64,000 bases of DNA, from positions 62,001-126,000 of the forward strand of contig DASZIG010000049.1 in NCBI GenBank assembly GCA_035949375.1. Reading direction: 5' to 3'. This document shows positions 1 to 8,798 of this stretch, one piece after another. The stretch comes from Gp13-AA77 sp035949375 (lineage in GTDB: Bacteria > Acidobacteriota > Terriglobia > UBA7540). Every line of letters starts with the position of its first letter. Positions within the stretch are counted from its first letter, which is position 1. Position numbers and translations under genes: made by a program. A model generated the notes under the pieces. That model had not been told where the DNA came from, did no database searches, and saw only the letters and a program-made list of their open reading frames with translations.

Positions 1-520
1 CTCCGGGACGCACTTCCAGGCCGCCGACCATGACGGGAGATCCGAAGTCGATAATGCGGGCATAAACGTGGGAAAGTGCCCGATTGTGCGCGAACACTTG
101 AAGCCCAAGCTTCCGTATCGCGGCCACCTCGCGGACGGCGCCGTTGGTGACGAAAGCTACACCTCCCAAGGCCTTCAGCATAGCGGCGTGCACGTCGCCA
201 AGGAACGCGCCCACGCCCGGCGGCTCGTCCAGGTCCTGCATCACCACGATCCTGGGTTCGGGGACGCTGAGGATGCTCTTCCACCAGTCCGTCCGGTCGT
301 GGTAACTGCGGCCGGCCATCGGCCGCTCGCCGCTGCGCATGCGCGCGGTGGCCGCGTAACCCACCACGGGCGGGAGAGCGTCGAAAATGCACTGAACCTC
401 CGAACTCGCGAAGCCGGTGTTGCGGGCGCGCAGGTCGAAGGTCTCGATCGCATCCTCCACCGCGCACGTTTCAAGATGCCGGAGAGCCTCCAGCTCGGCC
501 GCGCTCAAGAACGGTTCCAT
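1..520 (-). CDS. RraA-family protein, C-terminus cut by window edge
   Basis: Reading from the ATG at 520 down to the window edge gives 173 residues with no stop. The core has the RraA/HMG-aldolase-like signature VTNGAVREVAAIRKLG followed by IIDFGSPVMVGGLEVRPG, which in this family forms the active-site cleft (Gly-x3-Arg-Asp/Glu motif). The start is supported by a GGAGGAGG ribosome site about 10 bases upstream. Family members either bind RNase E (true RraA) or act as 4-hydroxy-4-methyl-2-oxoglutarate or oxaloacetate lyases; the sequence does not decide between these. The N-terminal 60 residues are longer than in short RraA proteins, which fits the RraA-like family of larger genomes. Confident about the family, not about the substrate. 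Confidence 0.8.
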   Translation of the reverse strand, partial: MEPFLSAAELEALRHLETCAVEDAIETFDLRARNTGFASSEVQCIFDALPPVVGYAATARMRSGERPMAGRSYHDRTDWWKSILSVPEPRIVVMQDLDEPPGVGAFLGDVHAAMLKALGGVAFVTNGAVREVAAIRKLGLQVFAHNRALSHVYARIIDFGSPVMVGGLEVRPG

Positions 521-611
521 GCTGAACGATTGCCTCCTCCGCGGAATCGCCCTCACCCGCTCGATGGGCCAAGTATATAACGCCCGCCCCATGGCGTCAT
601 CCGGCGCGCTT

Positions 612-2555
612 TCACGCGTTTGCTCCGGCGGCGCGCAGCCGGCGTTCGATCGCAGCGTGACCCATTTTCCTCGCCCAGGCCTGCGGGGTCGCCCACGGCT
701 CGGCGTCGGGCTCATTGACCGATGCGCCGCGCCCGATCAGCAACTCAACCAACTCTTCGCGGCCCCAGCGGCAGGCCCAGCCGAGCGGCGTGGACTTCAG
801 AAGGTCGTCGCGCAGGTCAAGTCTGGCACCATAATTGATCAGCATGGCGGCGAAGCGGACTCGGTCCGCCTCGTCCGGGACGCCGTGGCGCGCCGCAGTA
901 AAGTGCAAGGCCGTTTGTCCCATGCGCGACACGTTCGGATCTACTCCGTGCCGCATCAGCAATTCCAGGCACCGCAAGCGCTCGTCCGCCGTGACAGGCG
1001 GTAGCGCGCCCCTGTCATCGCCCAGACCTCGAATCGGCTGGATGAGAAACCAATTCCAGCGCGGGTCATTTGCCGGCAACTTGAAATGCGGCAGCGCCAT
1101 CTCGACGATGGCCGGGCAGCCGCTATCGCAGGCAGACCAGCACAAGTCCTCAATCACGCTTTCGCCGACATCCGCGTCCAGCAAGCGCCGGGCCTCGGCA
1201 ACGTCGTGCGCCTGGGCGACGAGATGAGGCTGTGCCTGCGCCCCGCGCTCGATCAGCAGTTGCTTCATCGCCTCATCGCCGCGCTCGTACGCCCGGCTCA
1301 ACGGCCAGCCGGAGGCATACACGTTCCCATTTGGATCGGCGCCACGGTCGAGCAGCAGTTCCGCGATGTCACGCCGGCCTGCCGCGGCTGCGTGCCATAA
1401 GGGCGCGCCCCAGCTCAGGGTCGGCTCCTCAAGTTCCTGCAGCATCGTTCGCTCGTCAACGTCGAGCCCGAGATCGAGCAGCAGCCGGACTACCTCCAAT
1501 TGTCCGTGCTTCACGGCAAGCGTGACGAGGCCGCCTTCGGTCCAGCGGATCTCCTGACGCAGCAGGCCGGGATCGGTGGCCACCAACTCGCGGATGCGTT
1601 CGGTGTAACCCAACGCTACGGCGGCAGGCAGAGTCACGTCAGCGCCACGATCGAGTAGCAGCTTCGCGACCCCCGGAACGCGCTCGGCACGGTCATTGTA
1701 CGGACTGGCGGCGAGAGCCGCGCGGTCGAGGGGCGTCAATCCGCGCAGGTCTTTCTTGTGTACGCCGGCGCCGTGCGCGAGCAACCACGCCACCATCTCT
1801 CTGTTGGTCGCTTGCGCGGCGGCGTGCAGGGGCGTGCCGCCCGAACGGTCGCAGGCGCGGACCAGCCCGCTGTCTGCCTCGAGCATTCGCGTTGCATCCG
1901 CGTTCTCTCCCGCGCGGATTGCCTCATTAATCCGGTCTTGAACCGGAGACACGGTGGCGTTGGGACAGCTCGTCTGCTCGCGACGCCGCTGTTCCTCTTC
2001 TTCGATCGCCGCGACGATTTCGGCGTAACCGCGGTCGCGCGCCAGAGCCAGCGCCGTGGTCGCATCGCGGTGCGGCCAGATGCCCTTGCGGGCGTCTGCG
2101 CCCGCCCGCATCAGCAATCGCACCATCGCGGCGTCGCGGCCCAAGACCGCGTAATGCAACCCGCGATGTTCGTTATTGCCGGCGGTGTCCATGTGGACCA
2201 GTTCCGGCCGCTGTTGAAGCATGGCCTCGACACGACCTCGGTCGCCGGCTTCAACCGCGGCCACAAAGCGGCTGATGGTGACGCCATCGACGAAAGCCTT
2301 TAGCTTGGGCCAACTGTCGAAACCGTAAGCGCGGGCCAGCACCAATTGGGCATCGCTGAGCTGGAACGACTCTTGTTCGGCTGCCGGACCCGCTGACGGC
2401 GCTTCTTCACGACAATGGGCCCGCACTTCCTCGACGGCCGCAGGTTCACCCGCTCTTAAAGCGTTCAACAGCTCCTTCGCCTGCTTCTTAAGTTGATCGA
2501 GATTGGGCTTCTCGGGCAGTGCGCGTGTGGGTACCGAACGATGCGGATGGGACAT
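612..2555 (-). CDS. Large ankyrin-repeat protein
   Basis: The 647-residue product has no signal peptide. It opens with a short helical domain (about residues 15-90: DQLKKQAKELLNAL, then SDAQLVLARAYGFDSWPKLK) common at the start of bacterial ankyrin proteins, followed by ankyrin repeats to the end, such as GGTPLHAAAQATNREMVAWL, GAPLWHAAAAGRRDIAELLL and STPLGWACRWGREELVELLI. Ankyrin repeats are protein-binding scaffolds and no catalytic domain is visible. The start has a good site (AGAGGAGG, 6 bases upstream). It is monocistronic by layout, with the GMC gene diverging 290 bases away. The partner cannot be told from sequence; a cytoplasmic location is inferred from the missing signal. Confidence 0.88.
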   Translation of the reverse strand: MSHPHRSVPTRALPEKPNLDQLKKQAKELLNALRAGEPAAVEEVRAHCREEAPSAGPAAEQESFQLSDAQLVLARAYGFDSWPKLKAFVDGVTISRFVAAVEAGDRGRVEAMLQQRPELVHMDTAGNNEHRGLHYAVLGRDAAMVRLLMRAGADARKGIWPHRDATTALALARDRGYAEIVAAIEEEEQRRREQTSCPNATVSPVQDRINEAIRAGENADATRMLEADSGLVRACDRSGGTPLHAAAQATNREMVAWLLAHGAGVHKKDLRGLTPLDRAALAASPYNDRAERVPGVAKLLLDRGADVTLPAAVALGYTERIRELVATDPGLLRQEIRWTEGGLVTLAVKHGQLEVVRLLLDLGLDVDERTMLQELEEPTLSWGAPLWHAAAAGRRDIAELLLDRGADPNGNVYASGWPLSRAYERGDEAMKQLLIERGAQAQPHLVAQAHDVAEARRLLDADVGESVIEDLCWSACDSGCPAIVEMALPHFKLPANDPRWNWFLIQPIRGLGDDRGALPPVTADERLRCLELLMRHGVDPNVSRMGQTALHFTAARHGVPDEADRVRFAAMLINYGARLDLRDDLLKSTPLGWACRWGREELVELLIGRGASVNEPDAEPWATPQAWARKMGHAAIERRLRAAGANA

Positions 2556-2845
2556 GATGACCTCCTCTGGGCCGGTTCGGCCCGGCTTGCCCGATGTCCG
2601 CTCGTTCGGGCGAAAGGAAGATCACCATGAAGGTGTCTGGCAACAGCGTGTTGTTTCAGTGGGCTCAGCCCTTCCCGCGGACCGGCGGCGCCCGATGCGC
2701 ACAACTCCATGCTATCACAGCCTCCGGTTGCCGCTCAGGCGTTCAACGGGCTACAATTCTTCCGTCGATCCAGTAATAGCGCTCGCGTCGTTCCTTTCTC
2801 GAGGCCAACGCGAAGCGCGCGGGATCGGGAATCGGAGAGAATCGA

Positions 2846-4552
2846 ATGCCTCAGGTCGTGAAAAGCTCCAAAGTATATGACGCGATCATCGTGGGGTCGG
2901 GCGCGGGCGGAGGCATGGCCGCCTACGTACTGACAAAAGCGGGCGCGAAATGCCTGATGCTCGAGGCCGGAGCGTGGTTTGATACCGCCAAGGATTCGAA
3001 GATGTTGATGTGGCCCTACGAGGCGCCGCATCGCGGTGCGGCCACGCCCGACAAGCCGGCGGGTTACTTCGATCCGGGTTACGGCAGTTGGAATCTGCGC
3101 GGCGAGCCCTATACGAACGCCCCCGGCAGCGACTGGCAGTGGTTTCGGACGCGAGCGCTCGGTGGCAAGACCAATCACTGGGGGCGCATTTCGCTGCGCA
3201 TGGGGCCGTACGATTTCAAACCCTACAGCCGCGACGGCAAGGGTTTCGACTGGCCCATCACGTACGACGATCTGGCGCCCTACTACGACAAGACCGAGGA
3301 ATTGATCGGCGTCTTCGGGTCCGCTGAAGGGCTCGAGAACACGCCCGACGGCAAGTTCATGCCCGCGCCAGCCCCGCGCTGTCACGAACTGGTGATCCAA
3401 CAAGCGTGCAAGAAACTGGGCATTCCGTGTGTGCCCGCGCGCCTGTCGATCATCACGAAACCCCTCAACGGACGGCCTGCGTGCCACTATTGCGGGCAAT
3501 GCGGACGTTCCTGCGGCACGGGCTCGAATTTCTCCTCGCCCACCGTCCTCATTCCGCCAGCGCAAGCCACCGGGAATCTCGAGATCCGCTGCGACGCCAT
3601 GGCCCGCGAGGTTCTGGTGGGTCCGGACGGCCTCGCCACGGGCGTCTCCTATATCGACAAGAAGACCGGCAAGGAAGTTCAGGTGCGCGGCAAGATCGTG
3701 GTGCTGGCGGCGAGCTGCTGCGAAACCACGCGGCTGCTGCTGAATTCGAAGAGTAGTTTGTTTCCGAACGGGCTCGCCAACTCGAGCGGCCTAGTGGGGC
3801 ACTACCTGATGGACACCGTCGGCACCGACGGCACGGTCGGATTCTTCCCCGTGCTGACGGACCTGCCTGCGCACAACTGCGACGGCGTGGGCGGCATGCA
3901 CCTGTACATGCCGTGGTGGAACTACCAGCAGCAGATGCGCCACGAACTGCCGTTCGCGCGCGGCTACCACATTGAATTCGGCGGCGGACGCCACATGCCC
4001 GGCATGGGGATGTTCAACGGCAGCGAGCGCTTCCTCGGCGGAGGATACGGCGTGGAACTGAAGCGCGGCTGCCGCAAAATCTACGGCGCCGTGTTGGGCT
4101 TTTCGAGCCGCGGCGAGATGATCCCGAACGAGCAGAGCTACTGCGAGATTGATCCCGACACCGTCGACGAGTGGGGCATACCCGCGCTCAAGTTCCACTT
4201 CAAGTTCACGGATGACGAAATCCTGCAGGCGCGGCACGCGCGAGAGACTTTCCGCGAGATCATCGTTGCGGCGGGTGGCGAGGTGATTCGCACGGCGGGC
4301 GAAGATGAGAACTGGGGTATTTCCAAGGGTGGCGCGATCATCCACGAGGTCGGCACCACACGCCTCGGAGATGATCGCCGCACTTCTGTGGTGAACGCCT
4401 GGTGTCAAGCCTGGGATTGCAAGAACCTGTTCGTGGCCGACGCGGCGCCGTTCGTGAGCAATGCCGACAAGAATCCGACCTTGACGATTTTAGCGCTGGC
4501 CTGGAGGACCTCCGAGTACGCGGCGGAGGAGGTGCGCAAGCGAAACATCTGA
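2846..4552 (+). CDS. GMC-family FAD-dependent oxidoreductase
   Basis: This 568-residue protein starts with a Rossmann FAD-binding motif (GSGAGGGMAAYVLTKAG, residues 17-33, then LEAG) and ends with the GMC C-terminal block (FVADAAPFVSNADKNPTLTI) that carries the FAD contact. GMC enzymes oxidise alcohols, sugars or sterols. A four-cysteine patch, CHYCGQCGRSC at residues 213-223 (C-x2-C-x2-C-x3-C), resembles the patch seen in long-chain alcohol oxidases/dehydrogenases and related GMC proteins. There is no signal peptide and no partner subunit gene next to it. The ribosome site is weak (GGAGAG about 6 bases upstream). Substrate unknown. Confidence 0.88.
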   Translation: MPQVVKSSKVYDAIIVGSGAGGGMAAYVLTKAGAKCLMLEAGAWFDTAKDSKMLMWPYEAPHRGAATPDKPAGYFDPGYGSWNLRGEPYTNAPGSDWQWFRTRALGGKTNHWGRISLRMGPYDFKPYSRDGKGFDWPITYDDLAPYYDKTEELIGVFGSAEGLENTPDGKFMPAPAPRCHELVIQQACKKLGIPCVPARLSIITKPLNGRPACHYCGQCGRSCGTGSNFSSPTVLIPPAQATGNLEIRCDAMAREVLVGPDGLATGVSYIDKKTGKEVQVRGKIVVLAASCCETTRLLLNSKSSLFPNGLANSSGLVGHYLMDTVGTDGTVGFFPVLTDLPAHNCDGVGGMHLYMPWWNYQQQMRHELPFARGYHIEFGGGRHMPGMGMFNGSERFLGGGYGVELKRGCRKIYGAVLGFSSRGEMIPNEQSYCEIDPDTVDEWGIPALKFHFKFTDDEILQARHARETFREIIVAAGGEVIRTAGEDENWGISKGGAIIHEVGTTRLGDDRRTSVVNAWCQAWDCKNLFVADAAPFVSNADKNPTLTILALAWRTSEYAAEEVRKRNI

Positions 4553-4614
4553 ACACGGATCAACGCGATACTGGCTTGTTCCCGCAGACAACGTGAGCGG
4601 ACAGAAACGAAGAG

Positions 4615-4650
4615 CCGCGAGGAGGGGACTTGCCCATCCCTCACTCGCGG
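4615..4650. terminator. Hairpin between convergent genes
   Basis: CCGCGAG at 4615 pairs with CTCGCGG ending at 4650, and an inner GAGGGG/CCCTC pair extends the stem. It lies between the ends of the GMC gene and the convergent FG-GAP gene. There is no clear T tract on either side, so a bidirectional terminator is only a likely reading. Confidence 0.45.
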
Positions 4651-4669
4651 CCTGCAAGGATCAAGTCAA

Positions 4670-6811
4670 TCAGAAGGCGTTCAGGAAGACGGAGCCCGCC
4701 CCGTTGGCGGCGACCACCGCATCCGTACGGCCGTTGTTCCTCAGGTCGGCCAGGAGAACCCAGTACGGTGCCCCTTCTGCGGCGTAGTCAATGGGGGAGT
4801 TGAAGGTGCCATCGCCCCGTCCGTACAAAAGCTGGATGGCCTGCATCTGGGAATTCGACACCACCAGGTCCGGGTAGGAGTCGCTATTGATCAGGCCCAC
4901 TGCTCCCCAGAGGCTGCCGCCGGCGAGGCTCGCAGTGCGCGCCATCTGAAGCGTGCCGTTTCCATTACCGAGCAGCACGCTGTAGCTCCCGACGTTGAAC
5001 GTCACCACGTCCAGCTTGCCGTCGCCGTTGACGTCAGCAACGGAAATGGCAGCCGGACCGACGCCCGTAGCGTAGACTACCGGAGCTTGGAACGTGCCGT
5101 CGCCATTACCAACGAATACGCAGATGCCGGAAGTGCCGCCAGACGCTCCTCCGTTTGTCACGATGTCCAGCTTCCCATCGCCATTCAGGTCGCCGATCGC
5201 CAGTGCGTTGTTGGAACAACTGGTCCCATAGGCCACGTAAGGCTGGAGCGTTCCGTCGCCGTTTCCGAGGAGAATGTCCACACCGCCAAGGTCGTCTGCT
5301 ACCGCAAGGTCGAGCTTGCCGTCGCCATTGAAGTCGGCCGACTCGAGGGCGGTGGGAAGTTGCCCCGAGTGATAGTTGGTGGCAGCCTGGAAGCTTCCGT
5401 TTCCGTCTCCAAGCATGATGCTCACCTCGGTGCTCGATCCGGAAGAATATGCCACGTCCAGCTTTCCGTCGCCGTTGAAATCTCCCGTGGTGACGCCGAC
5501 TGGAATCAGCGACAAAGCCGTGACGACGGGCTTGCCGAAGCTTCCTTTCCCGGTGCCGAGTTGCACGCTAAGACTCGACGGATTGTACCCGGTGGTAGTC
5601 ACCAGGTCGGGGAAACCATCGTTGTTGAAATCGCCGGTGGTGGCAGCCGTTCCGGCATAGTAGTTGGTGATCGTCCGAAAGCTTCCGTTGCCGACGCCCC
5701 GCAGGATCGAGATGTACCCGCCTTGCCAGGCCGCCACCAGGTCCGTGTTGCCGTCGCCGGTGACACTGCCGGCCGCGAGCGACGTGGCGCCGATGGGTCC
5801 CCAAGGAGTCGCGCTGTAGAGGCGCGCCGGCCGGAAGGTGCCGTCGCCGTCACCGAGGAGAACCGTTACCATGTTGGCGTCGGTATTGCTGTTGGACTCG
5901 CTGAGCACGGCGATGTCGGCTTTGCCGTCGCCGTTGAAGTCGCCGCCAACCACCTGATCCGCCCCAGCCGAAACGCGGACGCTCAACGGAGTCTGGAAGG
6001 TTCCATCTCCGTTGCCGATGAGAACGCTTACGGTTCCGCCGATGTTGGACGTCACCAGGTCGGGGTGGCCGTCATTATTAAAGTCTTCGCTGATCACTGA
6101 GTTCGAACCGGAACCAGCGGCGTAGTTCACCGCGGCCTGAAAGGTTCCGTTGCCATTTCCGAGCAGCACGCTCACGGCGCCCGCCTGGGCGCAAGCGAGA
6201 GCCAGATCCAGTTTGCCATCCAGGTTGTAGTCCGCGACCGCGATGGAACTCGGCGTGTCGCAGGTGCTGTACCTCGTTCCGGCCCCGAAGCTCCCGTTTC
6301 CGTTGTTCAGCAGCACGGTGACGACGCTCGTGTTGTCCGACACTGCCAGGTCAGGCTTGCCGTCCCCGTTGAAATCCGCGGCCGCCACAAAGTTGGCGAC
6401 GTATCCCGCACCGTAATCCATCGCTGCCTGAAAAGTGCCGTTGCCATTTCCAAAGAGCACGCTGACAGAATTACTGCCGGCATTGGCTACGGCCAGATCG
6501 AGAAACCCGTCGCCGTTGAAATCGGCCACGGCCACCGATCTGGGATCGCTGCCTACGGTATAACTCGTTCTTTGATTGAACGTGCCGTTGCTGTTGAGCA
6601 TCACGCTTACTCGTTCGCTCGAGTTATCGGCCACGACGACGTCGATCTGGCCGTCGGCGTTAAAATCGCCCAAGGCGACGCCCTGGGGCCAGGTTCCTGC
6701 GGCATAAGCGTTCGCCGCCACAAATCCCTGCGCGGCCGCGGGCCGGTAGATCATAAAGACAAGGCAAACAATAATCAGCGCTCGAATCAACCAACTTTCC
6801 TGCCGGTTCAT
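4670..6811 (-). CDS. Secreted FG-GAP/VCBS repeat protein (14 repeats)
   Basis: The 713-residue protein has a Sec signal peptide (hydrophobic residues about 10-22, cleavage near AAAQG). The remainder is about 14 repeats spaced near 48 residues, each centred on a calcium-binding loop such as DFNGDGKLDLAV, DLNGDGKLDIVT or DVNGDGKLDVVT, with an NGNGTF turn between them. This is the bacterial FG-GAP/VCBS beta-propeller family, found in cell-surface and secreted proteins. Fourteen blades would make two seven-bladed propellers. The last two repeats are degenerate (LINSDSYPDLVV, DLRNNGRTDAVV). No catalytic or sorting domain is visible. Binding partner unknown. Confidence 0.9.
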   Translation of the reverse strand: MNRQESWLIRALIIVCLVFMIYRPAAAQGFVAANAYAAGTWPQGVALGDFNADGQIDVVVADNSSERVSVMLNSNGTFNQRTSYTVGSDPRSVAVADFNGDGFLDLAVANAGSNSVSVLFGNGNGTFQAAMDYGAGYVANFVAAADFNGDGKPDLAVSDNTSVVTVLLNNGNGSFGAGTRYSTCDTPSSIAVADYNLDGKLDLALACAQAGAVSVLLGNGNGTFQAAVNYAAGSGSNSVISEDFNNDGHPDLVTSNIGGTVSVLIGNGDGTFQTPLSVRVSAGADQVVGGDFNGDGKADIAVLSESNSNTDANMVTVLLGDGDGTFRPARLYSATPWGPIGATSLAAGSVTGDGNTDLVAAWQGGYISILRGVGNGSFRTITNYYAGTAATTGDFNNDGFPDLVTTTGYNPSSLSVQLGTGKGSFGKPVVTALSLIPVGVTTGDFNGDGKLDVAYSSGSSTEVSIMLGDGNGSFQAATNYHSGQLPTALESADFNGDGKLDLAVADDLGGVDILLGNGDGTLQPYVAYGTSCSNNALAIGDLNGDGKLDIVTNGGASGGTSGICVFVGNGDGTFQAPVVYATGVGPAAISVADVNGDGKLDVVTFNVGSYSVLLGNGNGTLQMARTASLAGGSLWGAVGLINSDSYPDLVVSNSQMQAIQLLYGRGDGTFNSPIDYAAEGAPYWVLLADLRNNGRTDAVVAANGAGSVFLNAF

Positions 6812-6933
6812 CGATTCCTCCTTCGCATTTTGTCGCGATTAGCTATGAATTGGACGCAGCGAATTCGCGGGTTCACCTCCTCGTGGCCGGTGAACGTATC
6901 CTGGATTGTACCGCCCGCGACCGGCGCAGTCTA

Positions 6934-7305
6934 TCAGTCGGCGGCTTCCACAAACTCCAGCCGATTGCCCCAGGGATCGTCAGCGTAGAACCGGCGCAGG
7001 CCGGGCAGAGTGTCGTCATCGATGATCTTGATCTGTTGTGACCGCAGCCGTTCGCGGAGCGCATCGAGACCGGTCACACGGAAGGCCGGATGCGCTTTCC
7101 GCGCCGGCTGGAAGTCGCGCTCCAGGCCCACGTGCAACTGCTGAGCGCCGCAGCGAAACCAGCAGCCGCCGCGAGCCTGAAGAGGGAGCGGCTTCTCGAT
7201 CTCTTCGAGGCCGAGAACGAAGCCGTAGAACTCGCGAGCGGCAATCTCGCAGCCTTGGGGAGCGGCAACCTGGACGTGGTCGATCGCCGTGATTTCTGGC
7301 TTCAT
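6934..7305 (-). CDS. VOC-family (glyoxalase/bleomycin-resistance fold) protein
   Basis: This 123-residue protein is one complete VOC module: IDHVQVAAPQGCEIAAREFY at the N-terminus, a central QQLHVGLERDF strand, and the C-terminal FYADDPWGNRLEFVE block. The metal-ligand positions of the fold, His (IDHVQ), His (LHVG) and Glu (LEFVE), are all present. Members act as dioxygenases, glyoxalases, epimerases or drug-binding proteins, and sequence alone does not choose. The ribosome site is poor. The gene lies 33 bases beyond the stop of the first permease gene, on the same strand. Confidence 0.85.
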   Translation of the reverse strand: MKPEITAIDHVQVAAPQGCEIAAREFYGFVLGLEEIEKPLPLQARGGCWFRCGAQQLHVGLERDFQPARKAHPAFRVTGLDALRERLRSQQIKIIDDDTLPGLRRFYADDPWGNRLEFVEAAD

Positions 7306-7338
7306 GAACTGTAGGGTTCGCCCGATAGGAGCGAATCG

Positions 7339-8709
7339 TCACTCCGATCTTAGCGCCTGCATGGGATCGATCGAGGCCGCGCGGCGGGCCGGTACGAAGC
7401 CGGCCAGGAGGGCGCAGGCGCCGAGCACCAGGACAGCGGCGCCCAAAATCACCGGATCATGGCTCTTGACGCCATAAAGCTGGCTCGAGAGCAACCGGCC
7501 TCCGGCGAGAGCCGCGGGAATGCCAACCCCGAGACCGAAGGCGAGCTGCAGGAAAGCCCCGCGCAGCACGAGTCCGAGCACGTTGCCGCGATTCGCCCCG
7601 AGCGCCATGCGGATGCCGATCTCGCCGGTTCGTTGAGCCACGGAATAGGCCGTCACGCCGTAGAGCCCGACGCACGCGAGGATCAGCGCGAGCAGCCCGA
7701 ACAGTTCCGTGAGACGCGTGATGAGCGTGTCCTGGTTGAAGTTCAGACTGAGCTGCTCGGCGAAGCTTTGCATGTTCAGCACCGTCAGATTCGGATCGAT
7801 ATCGGCGAGCGTGTGTCGCACCGCAGGCTCGAGATTGTCGGGCTTGCCGGCGCCCCCCGGAATCACCACAATGTGCTGCTTGCCGAGGTCCGAACGCTCA
7901 CGGGGCAGAAGGTCCGGCTGGGCGCTCAACCACTGTTGAAGCTCGACCGTGACTTCGGCTTGGATGCTCGCCGGCTTGGCGCCGGGTTTCAAGCGCCCGA
8001 TGGTGTAAAGCCAGTGATCCTCGGGATGATGGAGGATCGAACCCGCGCCGGTCAGCGCCGGCTCGGTCGCAAGCGGCAGCCAGAAATCAGGGGGATTGGC
8101 GCGTACCTGGTCGCCGAAGAATCCGGATGGAGCGATGCCCGCAACTGTGTAGGGCACCATGTTGATAGTGAACGTGGCGCCGACCACCGAAGGATCGCCG
8201 CCGTAATGCTGCTGCCAGGCGCGGTAGCTCATGACGGCCACGGGCGCCGCGCCGGGCCGATCGTCGTCCGGGGTGATCACTCGTCCCGCGAAGGCTCCAA
8301 GCCCGAAGGTCGAGAAATAGTTGCCCGAAACGAACTCACCGACGTAGGGCTCAGCCGTGTCGGCGCCGCTGCTCCGCACGCTCAGGTCAGTGGTGGCAGC
8401 CTGGAAACCGGCGAGCTGACTGAATTCCGGCGTGTGATCGCGCAATTGCAGATAGAGCGGGTAGGAATAAAGGCTCCAGTCCTCCTGAAATCCGCCGTTC
8501 ACGCAGCAAGTGTAATTGTCACCAAGTCGATAGAGTTCACTGGGATTTGCCACGGGCAGGCTTTTGAGCATCACGGCGTCCACCAGCGTGAAGATGGCCG
8601 TGTTGGCGCCGATGCCGAGCGCCAGCGTGATCACGCACACGATCGCGAATCCGGGCGACTGGCGAAGACGGCGAGCGGCGTAACGAAGGTCCTGGAGAAC
8701 TGTAGTCAT
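7339..8709 (-). CDS. MacB-like ADOP permease with internal in-frame deletion
   Basis: The 456-residue protein is a clear paralogue of the 840-residue permease next door but lacks its middle. Residues 1 to about 285 match the N-terminal membrane helix (VCVITLALGIGANTAIFTLV) and MacB periplasmic domain; the text then jumps from KQHIVVIPGGAG to KPDNLEPAVRHTLADIDPNL, equivalent to about residue 670 of the paralogue. The first FtsX helix set and second periplasmic domain (about 384 residues) are missing, yet the frame is kept through the last FtsX domain (GLYGVTAYSVAQRTGEIGIR). A GGGGAG site precedes the ATG. Full-length members are thought to be orphan export or lipid permeases without their own ATPase. 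Whether this short form works is unknown. Confidence 0.85.
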   Translation of the reverse strand: MTTVLQDLRYAARRLRQSPGFAIVCVITLALGIGANTAIFTLVDAVMLKSLPVANPSELYRLGDNYTCCVNGGFQEDWSLYSYPLYLQLRDHTPEFSQLAGFQAATTDLSVRSSGADTAEPYVGEFVSGNYFSTFGLGAFAGRVITPDDDRPGAAPVAVMSYRAWQQHYGGDPSVVGATFTINMVPYTVAGIAPSGFFGDQVRANPPDFWLPLATEPALTGAGSILHHPEDHWLYTIGRLKPGAKPASIQAEVTVELQQWLSAQPDLLPRERSDLGKQHIVVIPGGAGKPDNLEPAVRHTLADIDPNLTVLNMQSFAEQLSLNFNQDTLITRLTELFGLLALILACVGLYGVTAYSVAQRTGEIGIRMALGANRGNVLGLVLRGAFLQLAFGLGVGIPAALAGGRLLSSQLYGVKSHDPVILGAAVLVLGACALLAGFVPARRAASIDPMQALRSE

Positions 8710-8798
8710 TGATTTCTCCCCGCCTGAAGTGGCGAGTGGCCTGTGACTAGAGGCCCCGCGTCACTTCGGTTCTTATCCATTAGTCCCAGCCAACCGCT

